From Methanomicrobiales archaeon HGW-Methanomicrobiales-1 (GTDB lineage: Archaea; Halobacteriota; Methanomicrobia; Methanomicrobiales; Methanospirillaceae): a stretch of DNA of 64,000 nucleotides. The notes under the pieces are model-generated. The model had not been told where the DNA came from. It did no database searches and saw only the letters and a program-made list of their open reading frames with translations. The stretch spans positions 424,683 through 488,682 of the forward strand of contig PGYM01000001.1 of assembly GCA_002839675.1 (NCBI GenBank). The letters are read 5' to 3'. This document shows, piece by piece, positions 32,528 to 41,709 of this stretch. How positions within the stretch are numbered: the first letter of the stretch is position 1; the number at the start of each line of letters is the position of its first letter. The translations under genes and the position numbers were made by a program.

Positions 32528-33325
32528 ATGACCATGGCCAAACTGCACAAACTCCCCACGCGGGCATTCGGGGCCGAACCCGGGATACCGGATATTGCCC
32601 GGCTTTCAGCATGGATCGCGGAGCACCGCGGCACCCTGGCCGACATTACCACGTACCAGCTGCACCAGTCGCTCGCCCCGCAACTTGAGGCCGGGATCGG
32701 GCATCCCTGCGCCGGGGGAAAGTTCGTTGCCGACCGGATCCGGGCATCGCTGCCGGGTGTAGCGAACGGGCGTGCAGTCGATGAAGTTACCGTGAATCCG
32801 GAAGCGATCATCGAGGATGCGGCGGGCATTGTCGTCCAGAAGCGCAACTGCTGGTGTGCCCTGCCGGCGCCGCACGTGCTCGGGCTGACTGATGGTTACT
32901 ATTGCGATGACGAGGAGTGGAGCGATGCGCTCACCCGGGCCTACTGCACGATCACGCGGGCAATGCGGGATATCGGTATTGCGGGGCACGTATTGATCTG
33001 CGATAAGGCAGATGAGATGGAGATCACGGCGCTTGTCCAGAAGAATGTTTTTTTCTTCCAGCCGTATGCGGACCGGAAAGCCTTCGAGATTTTGCTGGAG
33101 TACCAGCGGCAGATCGCGGTGTACCCGAAGCAGCTGGAAACGGTTTTTTCCCTCACGGACGAGTATGACCTGCGGAAGATCTTTTTAGTGGACGCGGATG
33201 CAGAAGCGATCCGGCTTGCGCTTACCCATCTCGATCCGGATCAGGTGAGTGTCGGGGGCTACTGCCGGGATGAAGACTCGGAGTACTGGAAAAACCTTGT
33301 TGATGTCGCTGTGTATACGCGCTGA
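32528..33325 (+). CDS. Conserved protein of unknown function
   Basis: 265 residues, no signal or TM helix. The N-terminal half contains an unusual C-x-C (NCWCALPAPHVLGLTDGYYCDDEE, about residues 105-130) and another Cys in the helix after it. The C-terminal half is alpha/beta (VFSLTDEYDLRKIFLVDADAEAI). I do not recognise the family. ATG codons at 32528 and 32534 are both usable; an aaataaatattg box at 32507-32518 would start transcription close to them, so the mRNA may be leaderless. No ribosome binding site is seen. Confidence 0.6.
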   Translation: MTMAKLHKLPTRAFGAEPGIPDIARLSAWIAEHRGTLADITTYQLHQSLAPQLEAGIGHPCAGGKFVADRIRASLPGVANGRAVDEVTVNPEAIIEDAAGIVVQKRNCWCALPAPHVLGLTDGYYCDDEEWSDALTRAYCTITRAMRDIGIAGHVLICDKADEMEITALVQKNVFFFQPYADRKAFEILLEYQRQIAVYPKQLETVFSLTDEYDLRKIFLVDADAEAIRLALTHLDPDQVSVGGYCRDEDSEYWKNLVDVAVYTR

Positions 33326-33353
33326 TAAAACTTAAAAAAAAAAGAAATCCGGA

Positions 33354-33857
33354 TCAGCTCTGGCCAATCGGGTGTGAGACCGAAGGGATGCTGATCAGGT
33401 TGTGCCAGGTTTCGCGGGACCCGTCGGGGAAAATTACGGTTGTTGTTGCGGGTGAGAAGTCCGGCGAGATGAGGGGCGCGAACCAGTACGAGTTCAGGAT
33501 CTTTTGTGCACGTTCAAATGATAAGGATGGAGTTTTCATCCATGTCTGGTTATTCTTTGTAGTAACTGAGGCAAACGCGGGGACAATCACGACCGCCGAG
33601 GAACTGGTTGCTTTTGTTACCGTGACCGGTTGATCAGCCTTTGTCTCGAATGCTTTCTTGAGTTCAGCAGCCGGATCGGTGATCCGGAAAAAAACCGCGC
33701 TCTGTTCGATTAAGGAGAGATCATACTGCATATCGATCTCTGCATTGCCATCCGGTGCAAGGGTGATGGTGAGGGACTTCATCGTGAATGCCTGCGCCGG
33801 CATTACCGAAAATGCCAGTATGCAGAGGCAGCCGATGATGAGGTAGAACTTTTTCAT
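33354..33857 (-). CDS. Secreted protein of unknown function
   Basis: 167 residues starting at ATG 33857 (MKKFYLIIGCLCILAFSVMPAQAFT), which gives a typical signal peptide with AQA as cleavage site; the frame extends further upstream but without signal features. The mature part reads LTITLAPDGNAEIDMQYDLSLIEQSAVF, then a Thr/Ser-rich stretch and a hydrophobic end. Similar short secreted proteins with LAPDGNA starts occur in methanogens. Function unknown. It is convergent with the 32528 gene and followed by a DHH gene on the same strand. Confidence 0.6.
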   Translation of the reverse strand: MKKFYLIIGCLCILAFSVMPAQAFTMKSLTITLAPDGNAEIDMQYDLSLIEQSAVFFRITDPAAELKKAFETKADQPVTVTKATSSSAVVIVPAFASVTTKNNQTWMKTPSLSFERAQKILNSYWFAPLISPDFSPATTTVIFPDGSRETWHNLISIPSVSHPIGQS

Positions 33858-33944
33858 AGTAACCGGTTGTACGATCACGGAGGTTAAAAAATCGTTGGAT
33901 GGCCGGAGTGATAATAATCCGAATTCCCGATCATCCGGCACGGG

Positions 33945-34916
33945 TCAGTTTGCTTCTGCCGCCTTCACGAATTCGTCGAAGTGCCGGCTCTTCTTGAACA
34001 GCCACCACGTGAACCGTTCAACCACGGAAAAATTAAACGAGCCTCCCGCAGCGTTGGGGTGCCCGCCCCCGCCAAATTCGCGGGCAATGATGTGGCTGAT
34101 CGGGGGGACGGAGCGCACCGAGAACTTGCCATCCTTTCCTATGATCACCTCGATATCGGTCTTCCTTTCATCCCGGATGAAATGGGCGGTCTCGCTCGGG
34201 TAGCCATAGAGCGGCGCAAATGCAATCCGGTATTTTTTTCCGAGGAATGTCGCGTGGTTCAGGCTGCGCTGCATCATTGCCTCCATCTCGGCCTTGATCT
34301 CCGCGTACTCCTGCTCGATCAGGGCATCGGAAAAGATCCCGGCAACAAGGCAGTCGCGGACATGGTCGCGGTTCTTCTTGCGCTGGAGCACCTGCCCGAG
34401 CACCGCAGACCGGGGATCTTCATGCTTCCAGAGATCATAATCGCAGACAACCCGGGCAATCTCGGCGGCAACCGGATTATCGGGAGCAATGTCGCGGGCA
34501 ACGATGCCGGTTCCGCATACGGATGTATCGATATGGAGCAGCGCAACCGTGCGCTCTGTTTTTTTGATCTCGTCATCCCGCCACCGGTGGTGATCCCTCC
34601 ACTCAATGTTCCAGCCGTTTGCGGTAGCTTTTTTGGCAATCAGTTCAATTTCCCGGTGATACCCGAGATCCGAGATGGAGAGCAGGTCGCCTTTTCCCTC
34701 GCAGGAAGCAACAAGTGCAAAGAGCCCGGCAAATTTTCCCACCGAACTCCAGATGGTAAACACGCCATCGGTGCCAAACTTCATCCGGTGAATTGCATCC
34801 GCTCCCACGGCATCGAGATCATTATGGGTGAGGTGGACGACGTGTGCAGTGCGGCTTTTTATGGCATTTGCAAGGCCGCTGTTCTCTCCGCTTCCACCTG
34901 CATTCGGGAGTGACAT
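33945..34916 (-). CDS. DHH-family phosphoesterase (DHH-DHHA1)
   Basis: 323 residues. The metal-binding motifs are HNDLDAVG near residue 28-35 (normally HxDxDA), SDLGYH, DHH at about 100-102, a CDYDLW stretch near 155, and the DHHA1 signature REFGGGGHPNAAGG at about 278-291. This layout fits small DHH-DHHA1 phosphodiesterases, such as nano-RNases (NrnA) or cyclic-dinucleotide phosphodiesterases; a nuclease/pAp phosphatase is most likely by analogy. It differs from the RecJ-like 1712-3112 gene in lacking the N-terminal and long insert regions. The start ATG 34916 opposes tRNA-Phe after 105 bp. Confidence 0.83.
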   Translation of the reverse strand: MSLPNAGGSGENSGLANAIKSRTAHVVHLTHNDLDAVGADAIHRMKFGTDGVFTIWSSVGKFAGLFALVASCEGKGDLLSISDLGYHREIELIAKKATANGWNIEWRDHHRWRDDEIKKTERTVALLHIDTSVCGTGIVARDIAPDNPVAAEIARVVCDYDLWKHEDPRSAVLGQVLQRKKNRDHVRDCLVAGIFSDALIEQEYAEIKAEMEAMMQRSLNHATFLGKKYRIAFAPLYGYPSETAHFIRDERKTDIEVIIGKDGKFSVRSVPPISHIIAREFGGGGHPNAAGGSFNFSVVERFTWWLFKKSRHFDEFVKAAEAN

Positions 34917-35021
34917 CTGTTAATACTGTCACCACCTCGTATAAAAATGAGCGTTTCTCCCCCATTTACGGGCAGGTGAACGGATCATTTATTAGTTACC
35001 AGTGACAACATTTGTACTCCT

Positions 35022-35095
35022 GCCCTAGTAGCTCAGCTTGGGAGAGCGCTAGACTGAAGATCTAGTTGTCGCCTGTTCAAATCAGGCCTGGGGCA
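35022..35095 (+). tRNA. tRNA-Phe (GAA)
   Basis: 74 nt. Acceptor GCCCTAG pairs with CTGGGGC with one G-T pair and A73 next. The D-arm GCTC...GAGC, the anticodon arm CTAGA-CTGAAGA-TCTAG (anticodon GAA) and the T-arm CCTGT-TCAAATC-type loop are all in place. Tttattag at 34988-34995 is a likely TATA box. No intron. Confidence 0.95.
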
Positions 35096-35097
35096 CT

Positions 35098-35118
35098 CTT
35101 TCTTTTGTTTTTTTTTAA
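35098..35118 (+). terminator. T-rich terminator after tRNA-Phe
   Basis: ctctttcttttgttttttttt directly follows the tRNA, including a run of nine T residues: a standard archaeal tRNA terminator. Confidence 0.6.
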
Positions 35119-35184
35119 AAAACAAAATTATCTTCAATCCGGATAGACTATTACTTTACTGACAATAATTTTCCGGAGAATTGT

Positions 35185-37176
35185 ATGTACCTGATGCTTG
35201 CAGCAGTTATCATCATCTCAGTGTCGATCATCCTCCTGTATATCGGCAACCATTTCCGGCTCCCGAGTATCGTCTCCTTCCTGATCATCGGCATGCTGCT
35301 GGGTCCGTTCGGTTTGGGCCTCATCACCGACCAGTCCGCCATCGAAACCTTTGGCGAAGTCGGGATCATCCTTTTACTCTTCACGATCGGTCTTGAGTTC
35401 TCGTTTGAAAAACTCCTCCACTCGTGGCGCACGGTCATCATCGGCGGGTTACTCCAGGTAACGACAACGATCGTGGCAATCACCCTTGTCACTTCGTATT
35501 TCAAGCTCCCGTTCAACGAAGCCCTCGCCTTTGGGTTCATTGTATCCCTTTCCAGTACCGCCATTGTCATGAAAATCCTGCAGGAACGCAGGGAAGTCGA
35601 TACGCTCCAGGGCCGGACACTGCTTGGCATCCTCATCTTCCAGGACCTTGCCATCATACCAATGATCCTCATCACGCCGATGCTGGTGGGAAGCAGCGGA
35701 CCCGACCTGAACGGCATCCCGTTCCAGATCGGAAAAGTTGCCGGGCTCCTGCTGATCATTATCATCCTTGCCAAATGGGTCATCCCCGCGTTCCTGTTCC
35801 GGGTTGCCCGCCAGAGAAACCGCGAACTGTTTTTCATCTCCATCGCCGGCACCTGTATCGTTATTGCCTGGCTGACAAGCGAGGCCGGCCTCTCGGTCAC
35901 GCTCGGGGCATTTGTGGCGGGCCTTATTATCGGGGAATCTGATTACAATATCGATGCGCTCAGCCATATCATTCCGTTCCGGGATGTTTTTGCAGCAATA
36001 TTTTTCCTCTCTATCGGCATGCTCCTCAATACCAGTACGGTCTTGACAGATCTCAACTGGATTATCCTGATTGTCCTCATCATATTTTTCGTGAAGATCC
36101 TGACGGGTATGTTTTCAGCCGCAGTTCTTGGCATGCCCGCCCGGGTCTGCATCTTTACCGGGCTTGCCCTCTGCCAGATCGGGGAATTTTCCTTTGTGCT
36201 TGCAAAGACCGGTCTTGATTCCCATCTTATCACCGATGGAATCTACCAGCTTTTCCTGGCAGGTGCCATCATCACCATGGCGCTGACCCCGTTTATCATG
36301 AATGCCTCCCCGCGTGTTGTCGACCTCTATTACCGGATCGCACCCCGGCGTGCACTCTATCCCGGGCAGCATGAACCGGAGGATGTTTCTGACAGCAACC
36401 TCTCCGGCCATATGATCATCGCCGGGTATGGAGCCACAGGAAAAAGTGTGGCACGGGCAGCCGAGATCACTGGCATTCCCTACATGGTGATCGAGCTGAA
36501 CCCGGAAATTATCCGGAAAGAGAAGACATCGCGCCACCCCCATTTCATATTCGGCGATGCCGCCCAGCGCGAAGTCCTCGAGCATGCCGGCATCTACAAT
36601 GCCCGGGCGCTCGTGGTCGTTGTCTCGGAGGAGGATGCAATTCCCCGGATCGTCCGCCTGGCACGACAACTCTCCCCCCACATTCATATCGTTGCCCGGA
36701 TACGCCACATTCGGCGTACGCAGGAGATCCTTGATCTCGGTGCAGATGAGGTCGTATCCGAAGAATTTGAGGCAGCACGGGAAATTTTTACCCGTGCACT
36801 AAGGAAATACCACCTGCCCGAAGCGGAGATCCAGAAGATTGTCTCCCGTCTCCAGAAATGGGGGTATGCGAAATTTATCAAGAACCCGGAGAATGGCATG
36901 ACAAAATCCAGCATGGACACCATGTTGCATTCGCTCCGGATTCATACGATCCGGGTTGAACCCGGTTCATTTTCAGACGGGAAGACGGTGGCCGGTCTGG
37001 AGCTCAAAAAACGTTTTGGCATTGCGGATTTCGGGTTCCGGCACGGGGAAGTGACGGTCTTTGATCCCGATGACAACCAGAAGATCCGGGCAGGAGACGC
37101 CCTGATCATTTTTGCATCCGACGAAAAGATCGAAGAGATGTCGCCACTCTTCCGTGCATGCATGACCGATGACTAA
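35185..37176 (+). CDS. CPA2-family K+ or Na+/H+ antiporter with TrkA (RCK) domains
   Basis: 663 residues. Residues about 1-385 form about 12 TM helices of a monovalent cation:proton antiporter-2. They include the GLEFSFEKL motif of the first helices, the SLSSTAIVMKIL motif, and the ILIFQDLAIIPMIL block with the ion-binding Asp. Then come an RCK N domain with GYGATGKSVARA (about 412-423) that binds NAD or nucleotide, and a TrkA_C domain at the end (VEPGSFSDGKTVAGLEL). It is likely regulated by the redox or nucleotide state. An ATG at 35185 follows GGAGA. Confidence 0.92.
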   Translation: MYLMLAAVIIISVSIILLYIGNHFRLPSIVSFLIIGMLLGPFGLGLITDQSAIETFGEVGIILLLFTIGLEFSFEKLLHSWRTVIIGGLLQVTTTIVAITLVTSYFKLPFNEALAFGFIVSLSSTAIVMKILQERREVDTLQGRTLLGILIFQDLAIIPMILITPMLVGSSGPDLNGIPFQIGKVAGLLLIIIILAKWVIPAFLFRVARQRNRELFFISIAGTCIVIAWLTSEAGLSVTLGAFVAGLIIGESDYNIDALSHIIPFRDVFAAIFFLSIGMLLNTSTVLTDLNWIILIVLIIFFVKILTGMFSAAVLGMPARVCIFTGLALCQIGEFSFVLAKTGLDSHLITDGIYQLFLAGAIITMALTPFIMNASPRVVDLYYRIAPRRALYPGQHEPEDVSDSNLSGHMIIAGYGATGKSVARAAEITGIPYMVIELNPEIIRKEKTSRHPHFIFGDAAQREVLEHAGIYNARALVVVVSEEDAIPRIVRLARQLSPHIHIVARIRHIRRTQEILDLGADEVVSEEFEAAREIFTRALRKYHLPEAEIQKIVSRLQKWGYAKFIKNPENGMTKSSMDTMLHSLRIHTIRVEPGSFSDGKTVAGLELKKRFGIADFGFRHGEVTVFDPDDNQKIRAGDALIIFASDEKIEEMSPLFRACMTDD

Positions 37177-37229
37177 CCGAATCGCCATTATGTCCGGCGA
37201 TCCGGAATCCAACAGGATAACTAAAAATT

Positions 37230-38165
37230 ATGCCCGGTTTTTCCCTGTCGCCAAGACCTCCCTATGATTTCTCCCTCAGTTCCGCGATTTTTTCAAAGGG
37301 TGATCCGCAGATCCGCATTTTTGAGAACAACCAGTTCCGCCAGGCCATGGAAATAGAAAAAATACCTGTCCTGTTCGAAGTGGAATCGGCAGGAACCCCG
37401 GATAATCCTGCACTGCGGTGTACCCTTTTTTCTGACCGTGCAATTCCGCAGGAGATCATAACCATTGCCCGGGACCGGATCATCTCCCTTTTCAATACCG
37501 CCGATGACCTCCGGCTGTTCTATCGTGCAATGGAGCACGACGAGGTCATGGCCCCCCTCACCCGGAAATTGCGGGGGCTTAAGAGTCCCACAACGCCAAC
37601 CGTTTTTGAAGCGCTCATCGATTCAATCATCGAACAGCAGATCTCGCTTACCGTTGCCCGCACGATCCAGAACCGGATTATCCGGGAGTATGGCGCACGT
37701 CTGGATCATGCGGGCAGGATTTACTTTTGTTATCCCACACCGGAAATTCTTGCCGGTGTACCCGTTGAATTATTGCGGGCGTGCGGCATGACCACCCGCA
37801 AAGCGGAGTACCTTCATGACCTGTCCCTTTCGATCAGCAACGGTGAGCTGGATTTAGAAAAATTCCGGAACTATCCGGATACGGAGCAGATCATTGCTGA
37901 AATGATCCCGGTGCGGGGTATCGGCCGGTGGACTGCGGAGCTGACAATACTGCGGGGAATCCACCGGCTTGATGCCTTCACGGCCGATGATGTGGGGACG
38001 CGAAGGATTATTGCAAAATATTATCACCGCGGTGAACGGATGTCTGCCGCTGATGCCCGGAACTTTGCAGACCGCTGGGGAGAGTGGAAAGGGCTCGCTG
38101 CCTATTACCTTGAGATTGCCGATCTTCTCGGCATTGAACCCGCCTCCTTAAAAAAAGAATTATGA
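37230..38165 (+). CDS. DNA-3-methyladenine glycosylase II (AlkA-like)
   Basis: 311 residues. The N-terminal domain (about 1-100) is a beta-sheet as in AlkA. The HhH-GPD core holds ALIDSIIEQQISLTVARTI, the helix-hairpin-helix IPVRGIGRWTAELTIL (about 229-244) and the catalytic Asp254 in TADDVGTRR. It removes alkylated bases and starts base excision repair. There is no C-terminal Cys cluster, so it is not an endonuclease III/OGG type. It lies 53 bp after the antiporter and overlaps the end of the next gene on the opposite strand by 6 bp. Confidence 0.9.
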   Translation: MPGFSLSPRPPYDFSLSSAIFSKGDPQIRIFENNQFRQAMEIEKIPVLFEVESAGTPDNPALRCTLFSDRAIPQEIITIARDRIISLFNTADDLRLFYRAMEHDEVMAPLTRKLRGLKSPTTPTVFEALIDSIIEQQISLTVARTIQNRIIREYGARLDHAGRIYFCYPTPEILAGVPVELLRACGMTTRKAEYLHDLSLSISNGELDLEKFRNYPDTEQIIAEMIPVRGIGRWTAELTILRGIHRLDAFTADDVGTRRIIAKYYHRGERMSAADARNFADRWGEWKGLAAYYLEIADLLGIEPASLKKEL

Positions 38166-38573
38166 GCCCGCGTTTTGTTCCGCAGCGATCTCCCACCGGG
38201 CCAGTTGCCATTGCGTTTTATGCTTCCGGTACTGTGCCGTTACCCGGAACATCCCTTTTACTTCCTGTTCCCCGACAACCAGTTCCTCATAACACCGGTA
38301 AGTGAGAACGGCACGGTCAGCATCCGGCCCTAGCTGGAGCCGGGGTTCGCTGATGGCAAATACCCTGATGGTGAGCAATGGAAAAAGCGTTTCAAGCACA
38401 CCAGCCCGGTCAAATCTTCCCCGGGTGTTAATCTCGATATAGTCCGGGGCAAGGAGGGCTTCGAGTGCCCGCCGGTCTTTCCGGAGCCATGCGTCCGCTC
38501 GTGCATGTTCCCGTACCAGGAGCATTTTCAGGAGTTGCCCGGGATCGAGGGTTGACGATGAACCTGCGGTCAT
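38160..38573 (-). CDS. SnoaL/DUF4440-like protein (NTF2 fold)
   Basis: 137 residues from ATG 38573 (MTAGSSSTLDPGQLLKMLLVREHA). The pattern, a helix with REHARADAWLRKDRRALEALLAPDYIEIN, then GRFDRAGVLETLF and strands VLTYRCYEELVV and KTQWQLARWEIA, matches DUF4440, an NTF2-like cone fold used by many small enzymes and ligand-binding proteins. No catalytic residues can be named. It is convergent with alkA, overlapping its stop codon by 6 bp. Confidence 0.75.
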   Translation of the reverse strand: MTAGSSSTLDPGQLLKMLLVREHARADAWLRKDRRALEALLAPDYIEINTRGRFDRAGVLETLFPLLTIRVFAISEPRLQLGPDADRAVLTYRCYEELVVGEQEVKGMFRVTAQYRKHKTQWQLARWEIAAEQNAGS

Positions 38574-38682
38574 ACCTGATTGTAGGAGGGTACCGGAGAA
38601 TAAAGGATTCGATGATGGCAACAGGCAGGTACCGTGCGGGAGATGTGTTCCTGATAACCGTGGTTATCTGGGGATAAAAAAA

Positions 38683-39051
38683 TTATTTTCCTAAAAATTT
38701 CTCAATGCCTGCTTTGAGTTCAATGATGGAGACCGGTTTCTGGAGCACACCCAGCCGGGGATCTTTGAGTTCTGCAATTTTTTCTTCAATGGAAGGCGAT
38801 GCGGTGAAGAGCAGCACCGGGATCTCTTTTAAGTTATATTCCCCGCGGAGTTTTTCTAAAAACTCCCACCCGTTGATCGGTGTCATCATGATATCGAGCA
38901 GGATGAGTGAAGGCGGTTCCTGTTTGATCTGCCTGAACGCATCAAGCACTTCAGGTACGAGGATGGGTTCGTAGCCGATTCGCTTCAGGAGGATCTCCAT
39001 CATCTCCAGAATTGGCTGATCGTCTTCAATAAGCATAATTCTATGAGGCAT
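38683..39051 (-). CDS. Single-domain response regulator
   Basis: 122 residues. CheY-like receiver: acidic pocket DD at residues 9-10, phospho-acceptor Asp55 in LLDIMMTPI, a Thr in LLFTASPS and Lys in LQKPVSI. No output domain is attached, so it acts by protein contact or passes phosphate onward. Its start overlaps the end of the kinase gene by 11 nt on the same strand, which pairs it with that kinase. Confidence 0.92.
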   Translation of the reverse strand: MPHRIMLIEDDQPILEMMEILLKRIGYEPILVPEVLDAFRQIKQEPPSLILLDIMMTPINGWEFLEKLRGEYNLKEIPVLLFTASPSIEEKIAELKDPRLGVLQKPVSIIELKAGIEKFLGK

Positions 39052-40831
39052 TTTTCATCTCCTTTGGGATGTGTATGGTGAATGTACTGCCGTTGTTCAC
39101 TGCACTTATTACTGAAATATCCCCGCTGTGCATCTGGACAACTTTTTTTGAGATGGATAACGACAGGCCGATCCTGTCATACCGGCGGGATAATTTTGCT
39201 GCATCAGCAAGCTGGAAGGGTTCGAAGATCGATGCAAACACACTTTGCTCGATCCCGATCCCGTTATCCTGCACGGAAATGTGATGTTGAGAGTCTTCGT
39301 TCTCTGAATTATAAAAAATATGGATCTTTCGCGGGGGTTTGGAATAGCTCACTGCATTGGAGAGCAGGGAGTCGATCACATTGCAGATGCGTTCCTTGTC
39401 AGCAATCAGTGCAACAGAATCGGGAATATCTATGGTCACTTCTGCTTTTGCGAGGTATCCGCTGGTGTCCAGGATGCTTTGCACGAGGGGTTTTAAGGGG
39501 AAGGTTGAATAGCTCAGCTGGAGCTTGCCGCTTTCCAGCACTGAAAGTTCGAGCATCTGGTTGATGATCTGGCGTTCCCGGTCAACACTGACAAGGCAGC
39601 GTTCAAGGATTTTTTTGGTATCCTCAACAATCCCGAATCCCTGCGGATCGGAAAGCAGGAGATTGAGATAACCGAGAATCGGTTGGAGGGGTGTACGCAT
39701 CTCGTGGGCCACCGTGATGATGATCCCGCGCCGCCGCTCGTTATCCTCGCGGATTTTATCCGACAGGCGCTGCCGTTCCGAGATATCGACAATATTAATC
39801 ATTATTGCCGGTTTTTTAAGATGAAGGATCGGGTTTGCCGTAAGCGCACCGACCTTCACTTCACCGGTTTTGGTAACAAACCGGATATCTTTTTCCTTGA
39901 GGATGTTTTTGCTTTCTGACCAGTGTTTTGCATATTCAATGAATTCGTCCCGGTCGCGGGGATCGACCAGCTCATCAAGCGTTTTTCCCGCAAGTTCGTT
40001 CCTGCCGTAGCCGGAAAAGCCGGAAAATGACGGGTTTGAAAATTTGATGGTCCCTTCCTGGATGAGCAGGATGCCATTGGGGGAGTTCTCGGTCAGCTGC
40101 CGGTACTTCAGCATATTGTCATTATTCATCTTCTCGGCGATTTTGCGGCCGTTGATGTTTATCGCGGTGCAGCTGATGGTGTTTTCATCAATGGCATTCC
40201 AGGAGAGGTTTACCCAGCAGCCGGCGCCGGATTTGGTTGCAAGACGCGTCTCGAAATTTTCCGTGGCGCCATTCTTTGCTATTCGTTCCAGAAAACGTTC
40301 CCTTTCTCTTGGGGTCAGGCAAAGTGATGTAAAAGGCCTGCCCTTGATCTCTTCAGGAGTATAGTCAAGCATTGCCAGGAACAGGGGATTTGTCTTCCGG
40401 ATTGTATAATCCGTACGACTGAACAGGACAAAACCCAGTTGGGAATGCTCGAATACCAGCCGGTAACGGGTTTCCCCGTCCCGGATTTTTTCAATAAAAA
40501 AGGTGATCAGGTAGGCAATAATGACAAAGATCACGGCTTCAGAAGTGATGGCGGCAAGAGCCCCGTAATTGGGGAACCAGTAGTAATAGCCAATGGCCTG
40601 GTAGATGATGCCGCAGATGAACGCGACCAGCAGCCCCCGCTTCGGGTAAAAAAAAGCAGCATAGATGATGGGAATAAAGAAGAGCTGGTAATTGATGAAA
40701 TCTATTGAACGGGAAAAGGAGAGTGCGGTGATGAGGATACTACAGATGGCAAGCGACGAGATAACGCAGAAACGGACAACGTCAATCTGTGGTATCGTGT
40801 GCTGGAAAATCCGAATCACTTTGCCATCCAT
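39041..40831 (-). CDS. Membrane histidine kinase with two PAS domains
   Basis: About 596 residues from ATG 40831; a TTG at 40846 would add five residues, and neither has a ribosome binding site. About five TM helices occupy residues 20-140, followed by two PAS domains (about 145-260 and 265-375). The HisKA helix has a normal phospho-acceptor (VAHEMRTPLQPILGYLNLLL), and the HATPase_c domain holds NAVSYSKPP, DNGIGIE and GLSLSISK. It contrasts with the 26020 kinase, whose His is missing. The response regulator that follows is the likely partner. Confidence 0.9.
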   Translation of the reverse strand: MDGKVIRIFQHTIPQIDVVRFCVISSLAICSILITALSFSRSIDFINYQLFFIPIIYAAFFYPKRGLLVAFICGIIYQAIGYYYWFPNYGALAAITSEAVIFVIIAYLITFFIEKIRDGETRYRLVFEHSQLGFVLFSRTDYTIRKTNPLFLAMLDYTPEEIKGRPFTSLCLTPRERERFLERIAKNGATENFETRLATKSGAGCWVNLSWNAIDENTISCTAININGRKIAEKMNNDNMLKYRQLTENSPNGILLIQEGTIKFSNPSFSGFSGYGRNELAGKTLDELVDPRDRDEFIEYAKHWSESKNILKEKDIRFVTKTGEVKVGALTANPILHLKKPAIMINIVDISERQRLSDKIREDNERRRGIIITVAHEMRTPLQPILGYLNLLLSDPQGFGIVEDTKKILERCLVSVDRERQIINQMLELSVLESGKLQLSYSTFPLKPLVQSILDTSGYLAKAEVTIDIPDSVALIADKERICNVIDSLLSNAVSYSKPPRKIHIFYNSENEDSQHHISVQDNGIGIEQSVFASIFEPFQLADAAKLSRRYDRIGLSLSISKKVVQMHSGDISVISAVNNGSTFTIHIPKEMKNAS

Positions 40832-40919
40832 ATCTTCTGTGGACAATTGAATTTCTTGTTATTTGAACATTCACTTTAAATGCTGTGAATATATTTGGCA
40901 GGGCAACCAACGATAGTGC

Positions 40920-41600
40920 ATGCGACCGTATGTCGTGGTCAATGTTGCCATGAGTGCCGACGGAAAAATATCCACCCGGGAACGCCGGCAGGTAAAAATT
41001 TCCGGTGCACAGGACTTCAAACGCGTTGACCGGCTCAAAGCAGGTGCGGATGCGGTCATGGTCGGGATCGGTACCGTGCTTGCTGACGATCCCTCCCTCA
41101 CGGTAAAATCCGAGGAATGCCGTGTCCACCGGGTGCACCGCGGCGTGGATGAACATCCGGTTCGTATCGTTGTCGACAGTGCAGCCCGCATCCCGCTGGA
41201 AGCATCCATCCTGCACAAGGGACCGGGAAAACGGATTGTTGCGGTCTCGCGACAGGCAGATCCCCGGAAAATTACTGCCCTGCAGGAGTTTGCCACGGTG
41301 ATTATTGCCGGGGAGCAGGATGTCGACCTGGTAACCCTGATGGACAAGCTGGGTGAAGCGGGCATCCAGCGCCTGATGGTTGAAGGTGGCGGAACTTTGA
41401 TCGCCGGGCTGTTAAGCGCCGGGCTGGTCAATGAGATTTACTCCTTTATCGGCAACATTATCATCGGGGGAAAAGATGCTCCCACGTTCGCTGACGGGGC
41501 GGGATTTATTTCTGAATCAGAGTTTTGCCGGCTCACTCTTATCGAGTCGCACCGGATTGAGAAGGGTATTCTTCTCCACTGGCACGTGGAAAATTCATAA
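40920..41600 (+). CDS. arfC: 2,5-diamino-6-(ribosylamino)-4(3H)-pyrimidinone 5'-phosphate reductase
   Basis: 226 residues of the RibD C-terminal (dihydrofolate reductase-like) family. It reduces the ribose of the pyrimidine intermediate of riboflavin and F420 synthesis, with NADPH. Stretches PYVVVNVAMSADGKISTRERRQVKIS, DAVMVGIGTVLADDPSLTV, RIVVDSAARIP and LMVEGGGTLIAGLL are diagnostic. No deaminase domain is fused, as in other archaea where the order of steps is reversed. It starts 88 bp from the opposite-strand kinase. Confidence 0.93.
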   Translation: MRPYVVVNVAMSADGKISTRERRQVKISGAQDFKRVDRLKAGADAVMVGIGTVLADDPSLTVKSEECRVHRVHRGVDEHPVRIVVDSAARIPLEASILHKGPGKRIVAVSRQADPRKITALQEFATVIIAGEQDVDLVTLMDKLGEAGIQRLMVEGGGTLIAGLLSAGLVNEIYSFIGNIIIGGKDAPTFADGAGFISESEFCRLTLIESHRIEKGILLHWHVENS

Positions 41601-41709
41601 TTTTTCCGGTTTACCGGTGCAATACTTTTTCTGAAAACTTTTTTCCGGAAAGATGCGAATGCTCATCTGCCGGCACGGTTGACATTCATCTACGTATATC
41701 GCAGTTATT

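Noticed and set aside
33981-34913. 310-residue open frame antisense to the DHH gene
   Set aside because: It mirrors the DHH-DHHA1 gene, which has all catalytic motifs. Composition is that of a reverse-strand shadow and no family is visible.
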